Part shown: positions 44,067 to 52,792 of the stretch, in pieces | How positions within the stretch are numbered: the stretch's first letter is position 1 | How the letters are laid out: each line of letters begins with the position of its first letter | NCBI GenBank assembly: GCA_014656495.1 | Contig: BNCN01000003.1 | Span: 1-64,000 of the forward strand | DNA length: 64,000 bases | Source: Comamonas sp. KCTC 72670 | Lineage (GTDB): Bacteria; Myxococcota; Myxococcia; Myxococcales; Myxococcaceae | Direction: 5' to 3' | Program-made: the position numbers and the translations under genes | The notes under the pieces: model-generated | What the model was told of the DNA's origin: nothing | What the model saw: the letters and a program-made list of their open reading frames with translations, nothing else | Databases searched by the model: none

Positions 44067-45221
44067 TCAGGCGTCGGTACCCCGCACGATGCGCTGGTAC
44101 AGCGCGTCATGCCGGCGGACCATCTTCTCCAAAGACAGCTCACGCGCGACGAAGTCCCGCGCGGCCTTCCCCATCTCTCTCGCCTTCTCGGGATTCGAGA
44201 GCAATTGACGGAAGGCCTGGGCGAGCTGTGCGGGGCGCTCGGGGTCCACCACCAGGCCCCGCTCGCCGTCGAGCACGAGGTCGGTGTTGCCGCCCACCCG
44301 CGTCACCACCATGGGGAGCCCCGCGGCCATGCCCTCCATGACGGCGTTGGACATGCCCTCCGCGGTGGAGCAGAGGACGCCGAAGTTCGCCCGCGCGTAG
44401 ATGGCCGGCACGTCCGTGCGGTGCCGCAGGAAGTGGGCGCGGTCGGCCACCCCCAGCTCACCGGCCAGCTTCTCCAGGCCGGGGCGCCGCTCGCCATCGC
44501 CCACGAGGAAGGCATGCAGCTTCACGCCCTCGTGGCGCAGCATCGCCAGGGCGAGCAGCAGGTCCTCCTGCCGCTTCACCGGGTGGCTCATGTTGGCCAC
44601 GTGGACCACCACCGGCGCGCCGCCCGTCTCCGGCAGGGGGCCGCGCAGGCCCTCGCGCCGGCGGGACTCGAAGCGCGGCAAGTCCAGGCCGTTGTGGATG
44701 ACGGAGACGCGTGAGGGGGGCAGGCCCTCCTCCGTGATGAGCTGGTTGCGGATGGCCTCCGCGTTGCCAATCACGTGGTCCGCCATGCGCGTCAGCCGCG
44801 AGTGCACGGCGCGGCGCGCCTTCCCCTGCCAGTGCGACAGGTCCAACCGGCCGACGATGACCTTGGTGCCCGCGAGCTTCGCGGCCGGCACGGCCACCAT
44901 CGTCGAATAGAAGTCGTGCACGTGCACCAGCTCCACGCGGTGCTGCCGGAGCCAGCGCGCCATGCGGTACACCTGATACGCGGTGTTCGCCTGCACCACG
45001 GAGCCCTTGAGCGGGAAGGCCGCGGGCGCGTGGCCCAGCTTCCACACCGCGCCAATGAGCGGCCCCGAGTCGTCCAGCACGGACACCTGCAACCGGTAGC
45101 TGGGGGGAAGCCCCCGCAGCAACTCCAACACCTGCACCTCGGTCCCTCCAATGTGGAAAGACCGGGTGAACTGCACCAGGCGAAGGGGCTCTTGCCCCAT
45201 CCGCGCTTCCTCACGCCGCAT
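44067..45221 (-). CDS. Glycosyltransferase family 4 protein
   Basis: 384 residues from ATG 45221, or 377 from ATG 45200; both have ribosome sites. GT-B fold. The N-terminal domain has FTRSFHIGGTEVQVLELLRG and VELVHVHDFYSTMVAVPAA. The C-terminal domain has VIHNGLDLPRFES, VVHVANMSHPVKRQEDLLLA and the nucleotide-sugar signature NFGVLCSTAEGMSNAVMEGM with the retaining E-x7-E. It probably adds a sugar in exopolysaccharide or O-antigen synthesis. The start overlaps the end of the upstream polymerase-like gene by about 11 bp, so the pair is translationally coupled. Confidence 0.88.
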   Translation of the reverse strand: MRREEARMGQEPLRLVQFTRSFHIGGTEVQVLELLRGLPPSYRLQVSVLDDSGPLIGAVWKLGHAPAAFPLKGSVVQANTAYQVYRMARWLRQHRVELVHVHDFYSTMVAVPAAKLAGTKVIVGRLDLSHWQGKARRAVHSRLTRMADHVIGNAEAIRNQLITEEGLPPSRVSVIHNGLDLPRFESRRREGLRGPLPETGGAPVVVHVANMSHPVKRQEDLLLALAMLRHEGVKLHAFLVGDGERRPGLEKLAGELGVADRAHFLRHRTDVPAIYARANFGVLCSTAEGMSNAVMEGMAAGLPMVVTRVGGNTDLVLDGERGLVVDPERPAQLAQAFRQLLSNPEKAREMGKAARDFVARELSLEKMVRRHDALYQRIVRGTDA

Positions 45222-46494
45222 GTCCGGACCCCTCCCACGTCGCCACCACCGGCTCGCGAGGAGCCGGAACCCGTTGCATGTCCGAAGCGGCTTCCGTCGC
45301 CCGAGCGATTCGGTGCGCCGCCGCCGCCAACCCGAAGAGCACGTAACAATGCGCGGACAGGATGTAGCCGGAGAACAAGTCACACACGAGATAGCCCGCC
45401 ACCGACGCCGACAGCGCCCGCGCCAGCCAGCCAATCTCCTTGTCTCGCGACGCCTCGAAGGCCCCGCCCGCGGCACCGCCCGCGAACACCATGAAGAACG
45501 CCAGGCCCACCCAGCCCAGCTCGCCAATCACATCCAGGAAGATGTTGTGCGCCACGTAGGCCCGGCGCGCCTCGGGCGGCGCGTACATGGGCCACGCATA
45601 GCGGAAGCTGCCCGCGCCCACGCCCAGCAGCGGCTTGTCCAGGCTGATGCGGCTGGCCACCTGCCACGCGTAGACGCGGCCCATGGCGGAGGCATCCTCG
45701 TGGAACTCGGCCACCGTCTCGTTGCGCTGCCAGAAGCTCTGCGGCGCGAAGACGAGCAGGCCCATCACGAAGATCGAGCCCACGACGATGGACTGGATGC
45801 GGCGCTTCTCCCGGATGGCCCACAGCGCCATGGCCACCGACAAGCCAATGAAGCCACCGCGCGAGTGCGAGACGACGATGCCCGCCACCGCCAGGCCCGC
45901 CGCCACCAGACACGCCAGCCGCCACACCCAGGCGCTGCCCTTGCGCGCCACGAAGGCCACGGCCAGCGGCACCACCAGGGCCAGATTCATCGCCATGTGG
46001 TTGGGGTCCGCGTAGACGCCCACCCAGCGCCCGCGGAAGCCCTCCACCAGGTCCTCGCCCACCAGGTACCAGTTGATGGCACCAATGGACGTCACCACCG
46101 ACGCGAGCACCATGGCCCCGCACACCACCGCCAGCCGGCGGCCCGTGGTGATGACGTTGACGAAGGTGATGTAGATGGCCGTCAGCTTCAACAGCTCCAC
46201 GCCCGTGGCCGTGGTGACCTCCGGATTCACCGACCAGCCGATGGAGGCCACCGCCAACGTCGAGAAGGCGATGAGCGCCAGCCCGCGCGAGCCGTCCACA
46301 TAGATGGGCTCCGCCCGGCCCAGCCGGCGAATCACCATGAGTCCCGCCGCCAGCCCGGACGTCACCAGCGCGAGACGAAGCGGCGCGAGCGCCGGAATCC
46401 ACTCACCCGGCACCGCGTACATCACCGCCGCGAAGGCGGTCAGCGCATAGAAGGCCCACACGTCACGGCGCTGCCCCTGCTCTCCCAGCACCAT
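45211..46494 (-). CDS. O-antigen ligase/polymerase family (Wzy_C) membrane protein
   Basis: 427 residues with about eleven transmembrane helices. The periplasmic loop contains the family signature PLLGVGAGSFRYAWPMY and AHNIFLDVIGELGWVG, with the conserved histidine in AHN. A second cue is VVSHSRGGFIGLSVAMALWA. Members either polymerise repeat units (Wzy) or ligate O-antigen to lipid A core (WaaL); sequence alone does not decide. The gene precedes and overlaps a GT4 gene, pointing to a small polysaccharide locus. Confidence 0.85.
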   Translation of the reverse strand: MVLGEQGQRRDVWAFYALTAFAAVMYAVPGEWIPALAPLRLALVTSGLAAGLMVIRRLGRAEPIYVDGSRGLALIAFSTLAVASIGWSVNPEVTTATGVELLKLTAIYITFVNVITTGRRLAVVCGAMVLASVVTSIGAINWYLVGEDLVEGFRGRWVGVYADPNHMAMNLALVVPLAVAFVARKGSAWVWRLACLVAAGLAVAGIVVSHSRGGFIGLSVAMALWAIREKRRIQSIVVGSIFVMGLLVFAPQSFWQRNETVAEFHEDASAMGRVYAWQVASRISLDKPLLGVGAGSFRYAWPMYAPPEARRAYVAHNIFLDVIGELGWVGLAFFMVFAGGAAGGAFEASRDKEIGWLARALSASVAGYLVCDLFSGYILSAHCYVLFGLAAAAHRIARATEAASDMQRVPAPREPVVATWEGSGHAA

Positions 46495-46644
46495 TCACTC
46501 CACCTCCCGGCAGTTGCGTCGCGCACCAATACGCGTGCCTGGGCGAAAGCAGAGGACATGCCAGGGGCCCCATCGGGCAAAGCCCTGAATCTTCTAAGAC
46601 GGGACGGCCTCGCCTGGCTGGCGGGCCGCCCAAGACTGAAATTC

Positions 46645-48306
46645 CTACGGGACGGGGGCGGACTCCATCGGAAGGATCGCCGAGGCCACCGGCTCCAGCC
46701 GGCCATCCTGGAGCCACGCCGTCCCCAGCTCCTCCAACAGCCGCGACAGCGTCACCCCCACCAGCCGGTGCAGCTCCGCGTGGGCCTCCGGCGGCACCAC
46801 GGGCTCCAGCCCCCTGCGGGCGCGCTCGGCCGCGGAGTCCCGCACGCGCGGTGCGTCCGGGGTGCCCTCGAAGAGGCGCTGACCCAGCTCCACCACGCGG
46901 CCCAGTGGCACCGGGCGCGGAGCCGCGCGCTCCTCCAACACCGCCATGGCCACCACGGCGGCGAAGAGCCGCTCCACGCCCAGCGTCTCCAGGGACACGC
47001 CAAAGCGCGCCAGAGTTTCCCGGACCGCGTCGTCGTTGCCGCCCAGCGCGCCGCGCAGCAACCGCACCTGCGCCTCCGCGCGGGCGAGCAGCGCCTCGCT
47101 GGCGGCCAGCTCCCTGCGGGAGCGGAACGACACCGGCTCCGCGCCCTCCACCCGCAGCGCCCGCCGGGGCCGCTTCTGCCGCAGCGCCGCGATGGCGGCG
47201 GCCTCCTCCGGCAGCACCATCAGCACGCCGTCCACCAGGGCGCCCGGCATCTTCACCAGCCGGTCCGCGCGGAACTTGAGCTGGAGCGTCAGCGAGAAGC
47301 CCGTCTGGAAGATGCGCCGCATGGGCGTGTCCCGCAGCACGTCCGGGGCGCGCTCCGTGTCCGCGCCCGTCAGGTGCTCGAGCCCGAGCGACAGGTAGTC
47401 GCGCACCGTCTCGCTGGCGCGGCGGATGGCGTCCAAATCGCCGGGGTCCGCCAGGTCCGCCACCAGCGCGGCGCTGGCCACCTCGCGCAGCTCGTCCTCC
47501 GCGTTCAGGGCCTCCGTCAACGTCAGCCCGCGGAAGGCCGCGTCCAGGTAGTCCACGTGGCCGCCCTGCGGCACCAGCCCCGGGCGCGCGGCGGCCGAGG
47601 GGGACGGCGCCACGTCCACGCGGCTGAAGAGCGCCACGGCGTCCTCGAGCGACGGGAAGCCCAGGTCGGCGAGCCGGCCGCGGCGGAACTGGTACGCCGT
47701 CTCCTCCATCTCACTGGGCAGCTCCCAGCGCACCGCCTCCAGCAGGCGCACGGCCTCGAAGGGGTTCTCCGCCAGGAGGTCGTTGAGGAGCATCCGGACG
47801 GCGGACATCTCCACGCCCTCCACCTTGATTTCGATGAGGTAGCGCCCCTCGGGCGTCTCCATCGTCACGCCGGGCGGGTTGACGTCCGGGTTCTCCTCCA
47901 AATCGTGCACCTCGATGAACTCGCGCAGGAGGTACTCCACCACCTCCAGGTCCACCGCGTGCAGCTTGCGCAGGAACTCCGCGGTGTCATCCACCCCGCC
48001 CCGCGCCGCGCGCAGCCAGGTGAGGACGGCGTGCGGGTCCAGCTTGTCGCGCTGCCAGCCGCCCAGGTCCACGAAGGCGCGGAACTGGCCGGGCGACGCG
48101 AGCTGCACCAGCTCCGTCGCGTCCGCCAGCCCCAGCTCCTGGATGGTGACGTAGAGGTCCTCGGCGGGCATCGAGCGGACCAGCGCCCGCGCCTCCGCGA
48201 CGTCCAGGAGGGCATCCACCCGCTGACGCGGGGACAGCCTCATCAACCGCTGACGCAGCTCCCGTGAGGCGAGCTGCAGGTCCTTGCCATTTCCGTTCTC
48301 GGACAC
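46645..48306 (-). CDS. DUF6178-like cytoplasmic protein
   Basis: About 553 residues from a GTG at 48306 (MSENGNGKDLQLASRELRQR). It is Leu/Glu/Arg-rich and mostly helical. Noticeable segments are MRLSPRQRVDALLDVAEARALVRSMP near the start and VQLASPGQFRAFVDLGGWQRDKLD near residue 80. RYLIEIKVEGVEMSAVRMLLNDLLAENPFE (quoted in part: VRMLLNDLLAENP) follows near 175. The architecture recalls a conserved delta-proteobacterial family annotated DUF6178, of unknown function. It lies upstream of the polysaccharide pair by 150 bp on the same strand; a link is not established. Confidence 0.65.
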   Translation of the reverse strand: MSENGNGKDLQLASRELRQRLMRLSPRQRVDALLDVAEARALVRSMPAEDLYVTIQELGLADATELVQLASPGQFRAFVDLGGWQRDKLDPHAVLTWLRAARGGVDDTAEFLRKLHAVDLEVVEYLLREFIEVHDLEENPDVNPPGVTMETPEGRYLIEIKVEGVEMSAVRMLLNDLLAENPFEAVRLLEAVRWELPSEMEETAYQFRRGRLADLGFPSLEDAVALFSRVDVAPSPSAAARPGLVPQGGHVDYLDAAFRGLTLTEALNAEDELREVASAALVADLADPGDLDAIRRASETVRDYLSLGLEHLTGADTERAPDVLRDTPMRRIFQTGFSLTLQLKFRADRLVKMPGALVDGVLMVLPEEAAAIAALRQKRPRRALRVEGAEPVSFRSRRELAASEALLARAEAQVRLLRGALGGNDDAVRETLARFGVSLETLGVERLFAAVVAMAVLEERAAPRPVPLGRVVELGQRLFEGTPDAPRVRDSAAERARRGLEPVVPPEAHAELHRLVGVTLSRLLEELGTAWLQDGRLEPVASAILPMESAPVP

Positions 48307-48366
48307 GGCGCGGTCCCTACCACAGCGTCCCCCGGCCCGGGAGGGGAACCCCACCCGGAGCGGCCG

Positions 48367-49011
48367 TTACCCGATGGAGCCCCCACCCCGCTCGACGCGG
48401 GTGGACTTGCCGAAGGTGTCCAGCAGCGCGCCCCAGACCTCCTCCACGCCCAGCTTCTCCGTGGAGGAGAACGGGAGGATGACCTCCAGGGGCACGTCCA
48501 TGGCCTTGGAGAGCTCCACCATGCGGGGCTTGCGCCGGGCCTTGGTGAGCCGGTCCACCTTGGTGGCCACCACCAGCACGCGGCGCTTGTGGGCGTGGAG
48601 ATAGTCCAGCGTCGCCAGGTCGTCCGGGGTGGGGCCCACCTCCGAGTCGATGATGCTGACCACGGCCTCCAGGCGGTGCCGCTTCTCCAGGTAGGTGGTG
48701 ATCATCTTCTCCCACTGGGCCTTGTCCGACTTGCTGGCCTTGGCGAAGCCATAGCCGGGCAGGTCCGCCAGGCGGAGCTGGTGGCGGATGCCGCCGCGCT
48801 CCAGCTCCACGTCGAAGAAGTTCAGCGTCCGGGTGCGGCCCGGCGTGTTGGACACGCGCACCAGCTTCTTGCGGCCGGTGAGCGCGTTGATCATGGAAGA
48901 CTTGCCCACGTTGGAGCGGCCGACGAAGGCCACCTCCGCCGTGTGGTCCGTCGGGTAGCCCTTGGGCTCCACGGCGGTGGTGACGAAGCGGGCGTCGATG
49001 AGCTTGATCAC
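48367..49011 (-). CDS. engB: Ribosome biogenesis GTP-binding protein YsxC/EngB
   Basis: A 214-residue TRAFAC GTPase needed for 50S subunit assembly. G1 is GRSNVGKSSMINALTG at residues 31-46, G2/G3 are in SNTPGRTRTLNFFDVE and DLPGYGFA, G4 is ATKVDRLTK and G5 lies near PFSSTEKLG. The PGxTR signature and short length fit EngB. It is 4 bp downstream of the tetraheme cytochrome start region on the other side: the cytochrome gene ends where EngB is about to begin upstream, and both are on the minus strand, so cotranscription is likely. Confidence 0.95.
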   Translation of the reverse strand: MIKLIDARFVTTAVEPKGYPTDHTAEVAFVGRSNVGKSSMINALTGRKKLVRVSNTPGRTRTLNFFDVELERGGIRHQLRLADLPGYGFAKASKSDKAQWEKMITTYLEKRHRLEAVVSIIDSEVGPTPDDLATLDYLHAHKRRVLVVATKVDRLTKARRKPRMVELSKAMDVPLEVILPFSSTEKLGVEEVWGALLDTFGKSTRVERGGGSIG

Positions 49012-49015
49012 AACG

Positions 49016-49498
49016 TCATTTCTTGACCGACGGATCCGTCCCGGCGGCGCGGCGGGCGCGCTCGGCGGACCAGTGGTCGATGGCCTTGAGCGACTCCTTG
49101 AAGTCGAACGGCCGCAGGGAGGGCGAGGAGGCGTCGTGGCAGGAGCGGCACTGCTTCTCCGACGGGTCCACCAGACCCACCAGGCGCGCCAGCTCCGAGT
49201 CCTTCATCACGTACTCGGGCGAGTAGTACTGACCCCCGCCGTGGCACGTCTCACAAGTGACATTCACGGTCGCCTGGGTGACCTGCTCCGGTGAATGGCA
49301 GGACAGACAGCGCCCGTCCTTCTTCTGCTGCTCGGTCAGCGAGCTCTCCGCCCGGGCATGCTTCGACTGCATCCAGGCGTCGTACGCCTCCGGGTGGCAG
49401 CCCTTGCAGCTGTCCGGGCCGACGAAGTCCGCGCCCCCGGCCGCCCCAGCGGCGGCCAGCACGAGAAGGGAGAGAATCCTGATGCCAGGAACGCGCAT
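49016..49498 (-). CDS. Exported tetraheme cytochrome c
   Basis: 160 residues with signal peptide (ILSLLVLAAAGAAGG) and four CxxCH heme sites: CKGCH, CLSCH, CETCH and CRSCH. The sequence GPDSCKGCHPEAYDAWMQSKHA is the cytochrome c554/c-type multiheme opening, with additional histidines available as distal ligands. It should lie in the periplasm and pass electrons. The partner is unknown; the only genes nearby are engB (same strand, 4 bp downstream) and a divergent exported protein. Start ATG at 49498; upstream codons run into the divergent promoter region. Confidence 0.88.
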   Translation of the reverse strand: MRVPGIRILSLLVLAAAGAAGGADFVGPDSCKGCHPEAYDAWMQSKHARAESSLTEQQKKDGRCLSCHSPEQVTQATVNVTCETCHGGGQYYSPEYVMKDSELARLVGLVDPSEKQCRSCHDASSPSLRPFDFKESLKAIDHWSAERARRAAGTDPSVKK

Positions 49499-49627
49499 GT
49501 CCGCCGGAGTAGCAGAGCCCCCCGGACGGGGCAAGGCGTCTCGTGGTTGAATGACCGGCAGAAACTTCCGTCGGGCTAGAGGGGTTGCTAGAGCCATGCC
49601 CGCCCGTACCACCAGGGAGGAGCCGTA

Positions 49628-50095
49628 ATGCGCATCCTGACCGTCCTCGCCGTGCTCACACTCGCCGTGCCCGCCGCCGCCAAGCCCTGGCAGGGAATCG
49701 AGCCGGGCGTGTCCAAGCGCGAGGAAATCATCAAGAAGTTCGGCGAGCCGTCGCGCACCGTCCGGCAGGACGGCAAGGAGGTCATCGCCTATCTGGCCAA
49801 GGAGGCCATCAAGGGCACCACCCAGGCCCAGTTCAAGGTGGATCCGGAGTCGCAGCTCGTCGAGCGCATCGACGTGTTCCCCGGCCCCGTCATCGACAAG
49901 GAGACGGTGGAGAACAGCTACGGCCCCGCCTGCCCCTCCGGCGCCGCGCCCGCCACGCCCTGCTACCTGAAGAAGCTGACGGACGACTTCCGCACCTACT
50001 TCCTCTACCCCCGCCTGGGCCTGGCCATCTTCTTCAACGAGGACGGCAAGACGGTTCAGTCGTTGACGTTCACCACGCAGAAGGCCGCGAAGTAG
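49628..50095 (+). CDS. Small exported protein, possibly SmpA/BamE-like
   Basis: 155 residues, ATG preceded by GGAGGAG. The signal peptide MRILTVLAVLTLAVPAAA leaves a mature protein that starts WQGIEPGVSKREEIIKKFG and continues EPSRTV. This is the G-x-S/T-x-x-E-V/I-x-x-x-x-G-x-P pattern of small outer-membrane-associated SmpA/OmlA-fold proteins. Two cysteines (CPSG, PCYLK) could form a disulfide. No close family was recognised. It is 11 bp upstream of coaE, so the two are probably cotranscribed. Confidence 0.7.
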   Translation: MRILTVLAVLTLAVPAAAKPWQGIEPGVSKREEIIKKFGEPSRTVRQDGKEVIAYLAKEAIKGTTQAQFKVDPESQLVERIDVFPGPVIDKETVENSYGPACPSGAAPATPCYLKKLTDDFRTYFLYPRLGLAIFFNEDGKTVQSLTFTTQKAAK

Positions 50096-50106
50096 AGGCC
50101 GCGTCC

Positions 50107-50703
50107 GTGCACGTCTTTGGCCTGACGGGGGGCATCGCCTCCGGGAAGAGCACCGTCACCCGCGTCCTCCGGGAGCTGGGCGCGGTGGTGCTGGACGCGG
50201 ACGTGATCGCCCGCGAGGTGGTGGAGCCCGGCACGCCGGGTCTCGCCGCGGTGGCCGCGCGCTTTCCGGGCGTCGTGGGCGCCGACGGCCGGCTGGACCG
50301 GGCGAAGCTGGGCGCGCGCGTCTTCTCCGACGCCGCCGAGCGCGCCGCGCTCAACGACATCACCCACCCGCTGGTGCGCCAGGCTTTCATGGAGAAGCTG
50401 CAGGCGCTGGAGGCCCAGGGCGTGGCGCACGTCGTCTATGACGTGCCGCTGCTCATCGAGAGCGGCATGCACGCCTGGATGGAGGGCGTGGCGGTGGTGT
50501 GGGTCCCCCGGGAGGTCCAGAAGGCCCGGCTGATGTCGAGGGACGGACTGGATGCCGCCGCCGCCGAGCGCCGGCTGGCCGCCCAGCTCCCCCTGGATGA
50601 CAAGCGCGAGCACGCCACCTGGGTCATCGACAACAGCGGCGGCCTGGAGGCCACCCGGGCCCAGGTGGAGACGATGTGGCGCGCCATGCTCGCGCGCGGC
50701 TGA
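50107..50703 (+). CDS. coaE: Dephospho-CoA kinase
   Basis: The 198-residue enzyme phosphorylates dephospho-CoA to coenzyme A, the last CoA step. The P-loop is GLTGGIASGKST (residues 5-16), followed by VVLDADVIAREVVEPG, the conserved DITHPLVR and VVYDVPLLIESG, and a lid region with R-x-x-RD. Start is GTG at 50107 (HVFGLTGG). The gene is 11 bp after the exported-protein gene and 23 bp before the SDR gene, in one plus-strand cluster. Confidence 0.94.
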   Translation: MHVFGLTGGIASGKSTVTRVLRELGAVVLDADVIAREVVEPGTPGLAAVAARFPGVVGADGRLDRAKLGARVFSDAAERAALNDITHPLVRQAFMEKLQALEAQGVAHVVYDVPLLIESGMHAWMEGVAVVWVPREVQKARLMSRDGLDAAAAERRLAAQLPLDDKREHATWVIDNSGGLEATRAQVETMWRAMLARG

Positions 50704-50726
50704 GCGCCGGGTATGCTGCGCGCCGC

Positions 50727-51869
50727 ATGAGCGAGACGCGCAAGAAGTCCACGGCCGGGACGTACTTCCTCACCGGCTACCCCGGGTTCATCGGCAAGCG
50801 GCTGGTGGAGCACATCGCCCGCGAGGACCCCAAGGGGCACATCTACGCGCTGGTACAGCCCAAGAACTTCAAGGAGGCGCAGCAGCACGCGGCCCGCGTG
50901 AAGGGCGCCAAGGTGGAGCTGCTCACCGGCGACGTGGTGGACATGCACCTGGGCCTGTCCGGCGAGGAGTATCAGCGCCTCTGTGAGCGGGTGACGGACA
51001 TCTTCCACCTGGCGGCGGTGGCCCAGCTCGGCGTGGCCAAGGAGACCGCGTGGCGGGTGAACGTGGACGGCACCCGCAACATGCTGGAGCTGGCCCGGGA
51101 CTGCGGGAAGCTGGCGCGCTTCAACTACTTCTCCACCTGCTACGTGTCCGGCGACCGCGTGGGCGTCATCGCCGAGGACGAGCTGGACCGGGGCCAGGCC
51201 TTCCGCAACGCCTACGAGGAGACGAAGTTCCAGGCGGAGCGGCTGGTGCAGCGCGCGGGCGCCACCCTGCCCATCACCGTCTTCCGTCCGTCCAGCGTGG
51301 TGGGTGACTCGCGCACGGGGGAAATCGACCGCTTCGAGGGCCCCTACTACCTGGGCATCCTGCTGGTGACCTCGCCGCTGGTGGTCCCCCTGCCCCTGCC
51401 GGGCAACGGCGTGGCGCCGCTGAACGTGGTGCCGGTGGACTTCGTGGTGGAGGCCGTGTGGCGCCTGTCGAAGGACGCCCGCGCCCAGGGCAACACCTTC
51501 CACCTGGTGGACCCCAACCCGATGAGCGCGCGGCGCGTGTACGAGCTCATCGCGGAGAAGTCGAACAAGAAGCTGCCGCGCTTCAACCTCTCCGCCCGGG
51601 CCGCGGACGTCATGCTGCGGCTGCCCCTGCTGGAGAAGCTGGCCCGCCCGCAGCGCGCCGCCATCAGCTACGTCAACCACCTGGCCATCTACAATTGCCA
51701 CAACACGCTGGAGCTGCTGGACGGCTCCGGGGTGCGCTGCCCTCCCCTGTCGTCCTATCTGGATCAGCTCGTGGCCTACGTGCGGGAGCAGTACCGCAAG
51801 CGCCGCGAGGGTTCGGAAGAAGACGACCCGTTGGATCAGGGAATCGCGCGGGACGCGGAGGGTCCCTGA
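50727..51869 (+). CDS. Extended short-chain dehydrogenase/thioester-reductase-like protein
   Basis: 380 residues. NAD(P) motif TGYPGFIGKRLVEHI at residues 16-30, a downstream VTDIFHLAAVAQLGV, and active-site Tyr-Lys in NAYEETKFQAERLV, followed by FRPSSVVGDSRTGEIDRFEG. The layout resembles the NAD_binding_4 group (fatty acyl-CoA reductase / NRPS R-domain). The last 60 residues are hydrophilic. Two MaoC-type hot-dog genes follow immediately, suggesting work on acyl thioesters. The exact substrate is unknown. Start ATG at 50727. Confidence 0.82.
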   Translation: MSETRKKSTAGTYFLTGYPGFIGKRLVEHIAREDPKGHIYALVQPKNFKEAQQHAARVKGAKVELLTGDVVDMHLGLSGEEYQRLCERVTDIFHLAAVAQLGVAKETAWRVNVDGTRNMLELARDCGKLARFNYFSTCYVSGDRVGVIAEDELDRGQAFRNAYEETKFQAERLVQRAGATLPITVFRPSSVVGDSRTGEIDRFEGPYYLGILLVTSPLVVPLPLPGNGVAPLNVVPVDFVVEAVWRLSKDARAQGNTFHLVDPNPMSARRVYELIAEKSNKKLPRFNLSARAADVMLRLPLLEKLARPQRAAISYVNHLAIYNCHNTLELLDGSGVRCPPLSSYLDQLVAYVREQYRKRREGSEEDDPLDQGIARDAEGP

Positions 51870-51907
51870 GCCCGCGCGGCGTCCAGGCGTGGTAAATCCA
51901 GGGCTCC

Positions 51908-52303
51908 ATGCCACGCACCTACCAGCCAGGCGACACGTTCACGCACGTCCGCGAGTGCGACCGGTACCGGCCGATTTATTACGCGGGCGCTTCCGGGGAC
52001 TACAACCCCATCCACATCGACCCGGAGGCGGGCACCGCCGCCGGGCTCAACGGCAACATCCTCCAGGGGCTGTGCACCCTGGGTTGGGTGGTGGAGGCCA
52101 TCGCCGGCTTCGTCGAGGACCCGGGCCGGGTGCGCCGGGTCAAGGCGCGCTTCTCGCGCCCCGTGCGACCCGAGGACACCATCACCTTCCAGGGCCGCGT
52201 CACCCGCGTGCAGGACGGCCGTCTCACCGCGGACATCTCCGCCACCAACCAGCGCGGCGAGGACGTCCTGAAGGGCGCCATCGTCGAAGCCTCCATCGAG
52301 TAA
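51908..52303 (+). CDS. MaoC-like hot-dog dehydratase (HadB-like, catalytic subunit)
   Basis: 131 residues of the MaoC/(R)-hydratase hot-dog fold. The catalytic dyad sits in YAGASGDYNPIHIDPEAG with Asp31 and His36. NILQGLCTLGWVVEAIAGF is the helix that buries the thioester, and VKARFSRPVRPEDTITFQG the following strand. The size and pairing with the next gene match HadB of mycobacterial HadAB, which dehydrates 3-hydroxyacyl-ACP. It is 5 bp upstream of the partner gene and 38 bp after the SDR gene. Confidence 0.85.
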   Translation: MPRTYQPGDTFTHVRECDRYRPIYYAGASGDYNPIHIDPEAGTAAGLNGNILQGLCTLGWVVEAIAGFVEDPGRVRRVKARFSRPVRPEDTITFQGRVTRVQDGRLTADISATNQRGEDVLKGAIVEASIE

Positions 52304-52308
52304 CGCCC

Positions 52309-52788
52309 ATGGCCCTCGACAAGCGCTTCATCGGCCGCGAGTACGGCCCCTACCGCTACACCCTCGGCGAAGAGAAGATGCGCGAGTTCACCCTCGCGCT
52401 CGGCGGCGCGAAGCCCGGCGCCGGCACGCCGGGAGAGCCGCCCGCCCACGTCAGCCCGCTGCTCCATGACGCGCAGGCGGCGAAGGCGGGCCCTCACGGC
52501 GGCCTCATCGCCTTCCCCAGCTTCGCCGTCGTCTTCGCCATCCGCCCCTTCAGCGCGGCCATCGCCGACCCCGAGCTGAACATCAACATGCAGATGGTGG
52601 TGCACGGGGAGCAGGACCTGGAGTTCCTGGACGTGATGCGCCCCGGCGACGTGATGACGACCACGGGCCGCATCGCGGACCTCTACGAGCGGGCCCGCAT
52701 GGGCTTCGTCATCGTCACCAGCGAGTCACGCAACCAGCACGGCGCCCTCGTGGTGAAGGGGACGTGGACGGCCATCGTCCGCGGCTGA
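52309..52788 (+). CDS. FAS1-type hot-dog dehydratase subunit (HadA-like, non-catalytic)
   Basis: 159 residues. It begins MALDKRFIGREYGPYRYTLG and contains HGGLIAFPSFAVVFAIRPF and MQMVVHGEQDLEFLDVMRPGD, with HGEQDLEF typical of the N-terminal MaoC dehydratase (FAS1_DH) subunit. It lacks the DxNPxH motif of its neighbour, as HadA does, so it would bind the acyl chain rather than catalyse. Separation of only 5 bp points to a stoichiometric complex. The convergent TPR gene ends 5 bp away. Confidence 0.82.
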   Translation: MALDKRFIGREYGPYRYTLGEEKMREFTLALGGAKPGAGTPGEPPAHVSPLLHDAQAAKAGPHGGLIAFPSFAVVFAIRPFSAAIADPELNINMQMVVHGEQDLEFLDVMRPGDVMTTTGRIADLYERARMGFVIVTSESRNQHGALVVKGTWTAIVRG

Positions 52789-52792
52789 GCCC

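Noticed and set aside
45151-48267. A plus-strand frame of over 1000 codons across the glycosyltransferase, polymerase and DUF6178-like genes
   Set aside because: It spans several genes of the opposite strand, including intergenic DNA, and encodes only His/Arg/Gln-rich sequence.
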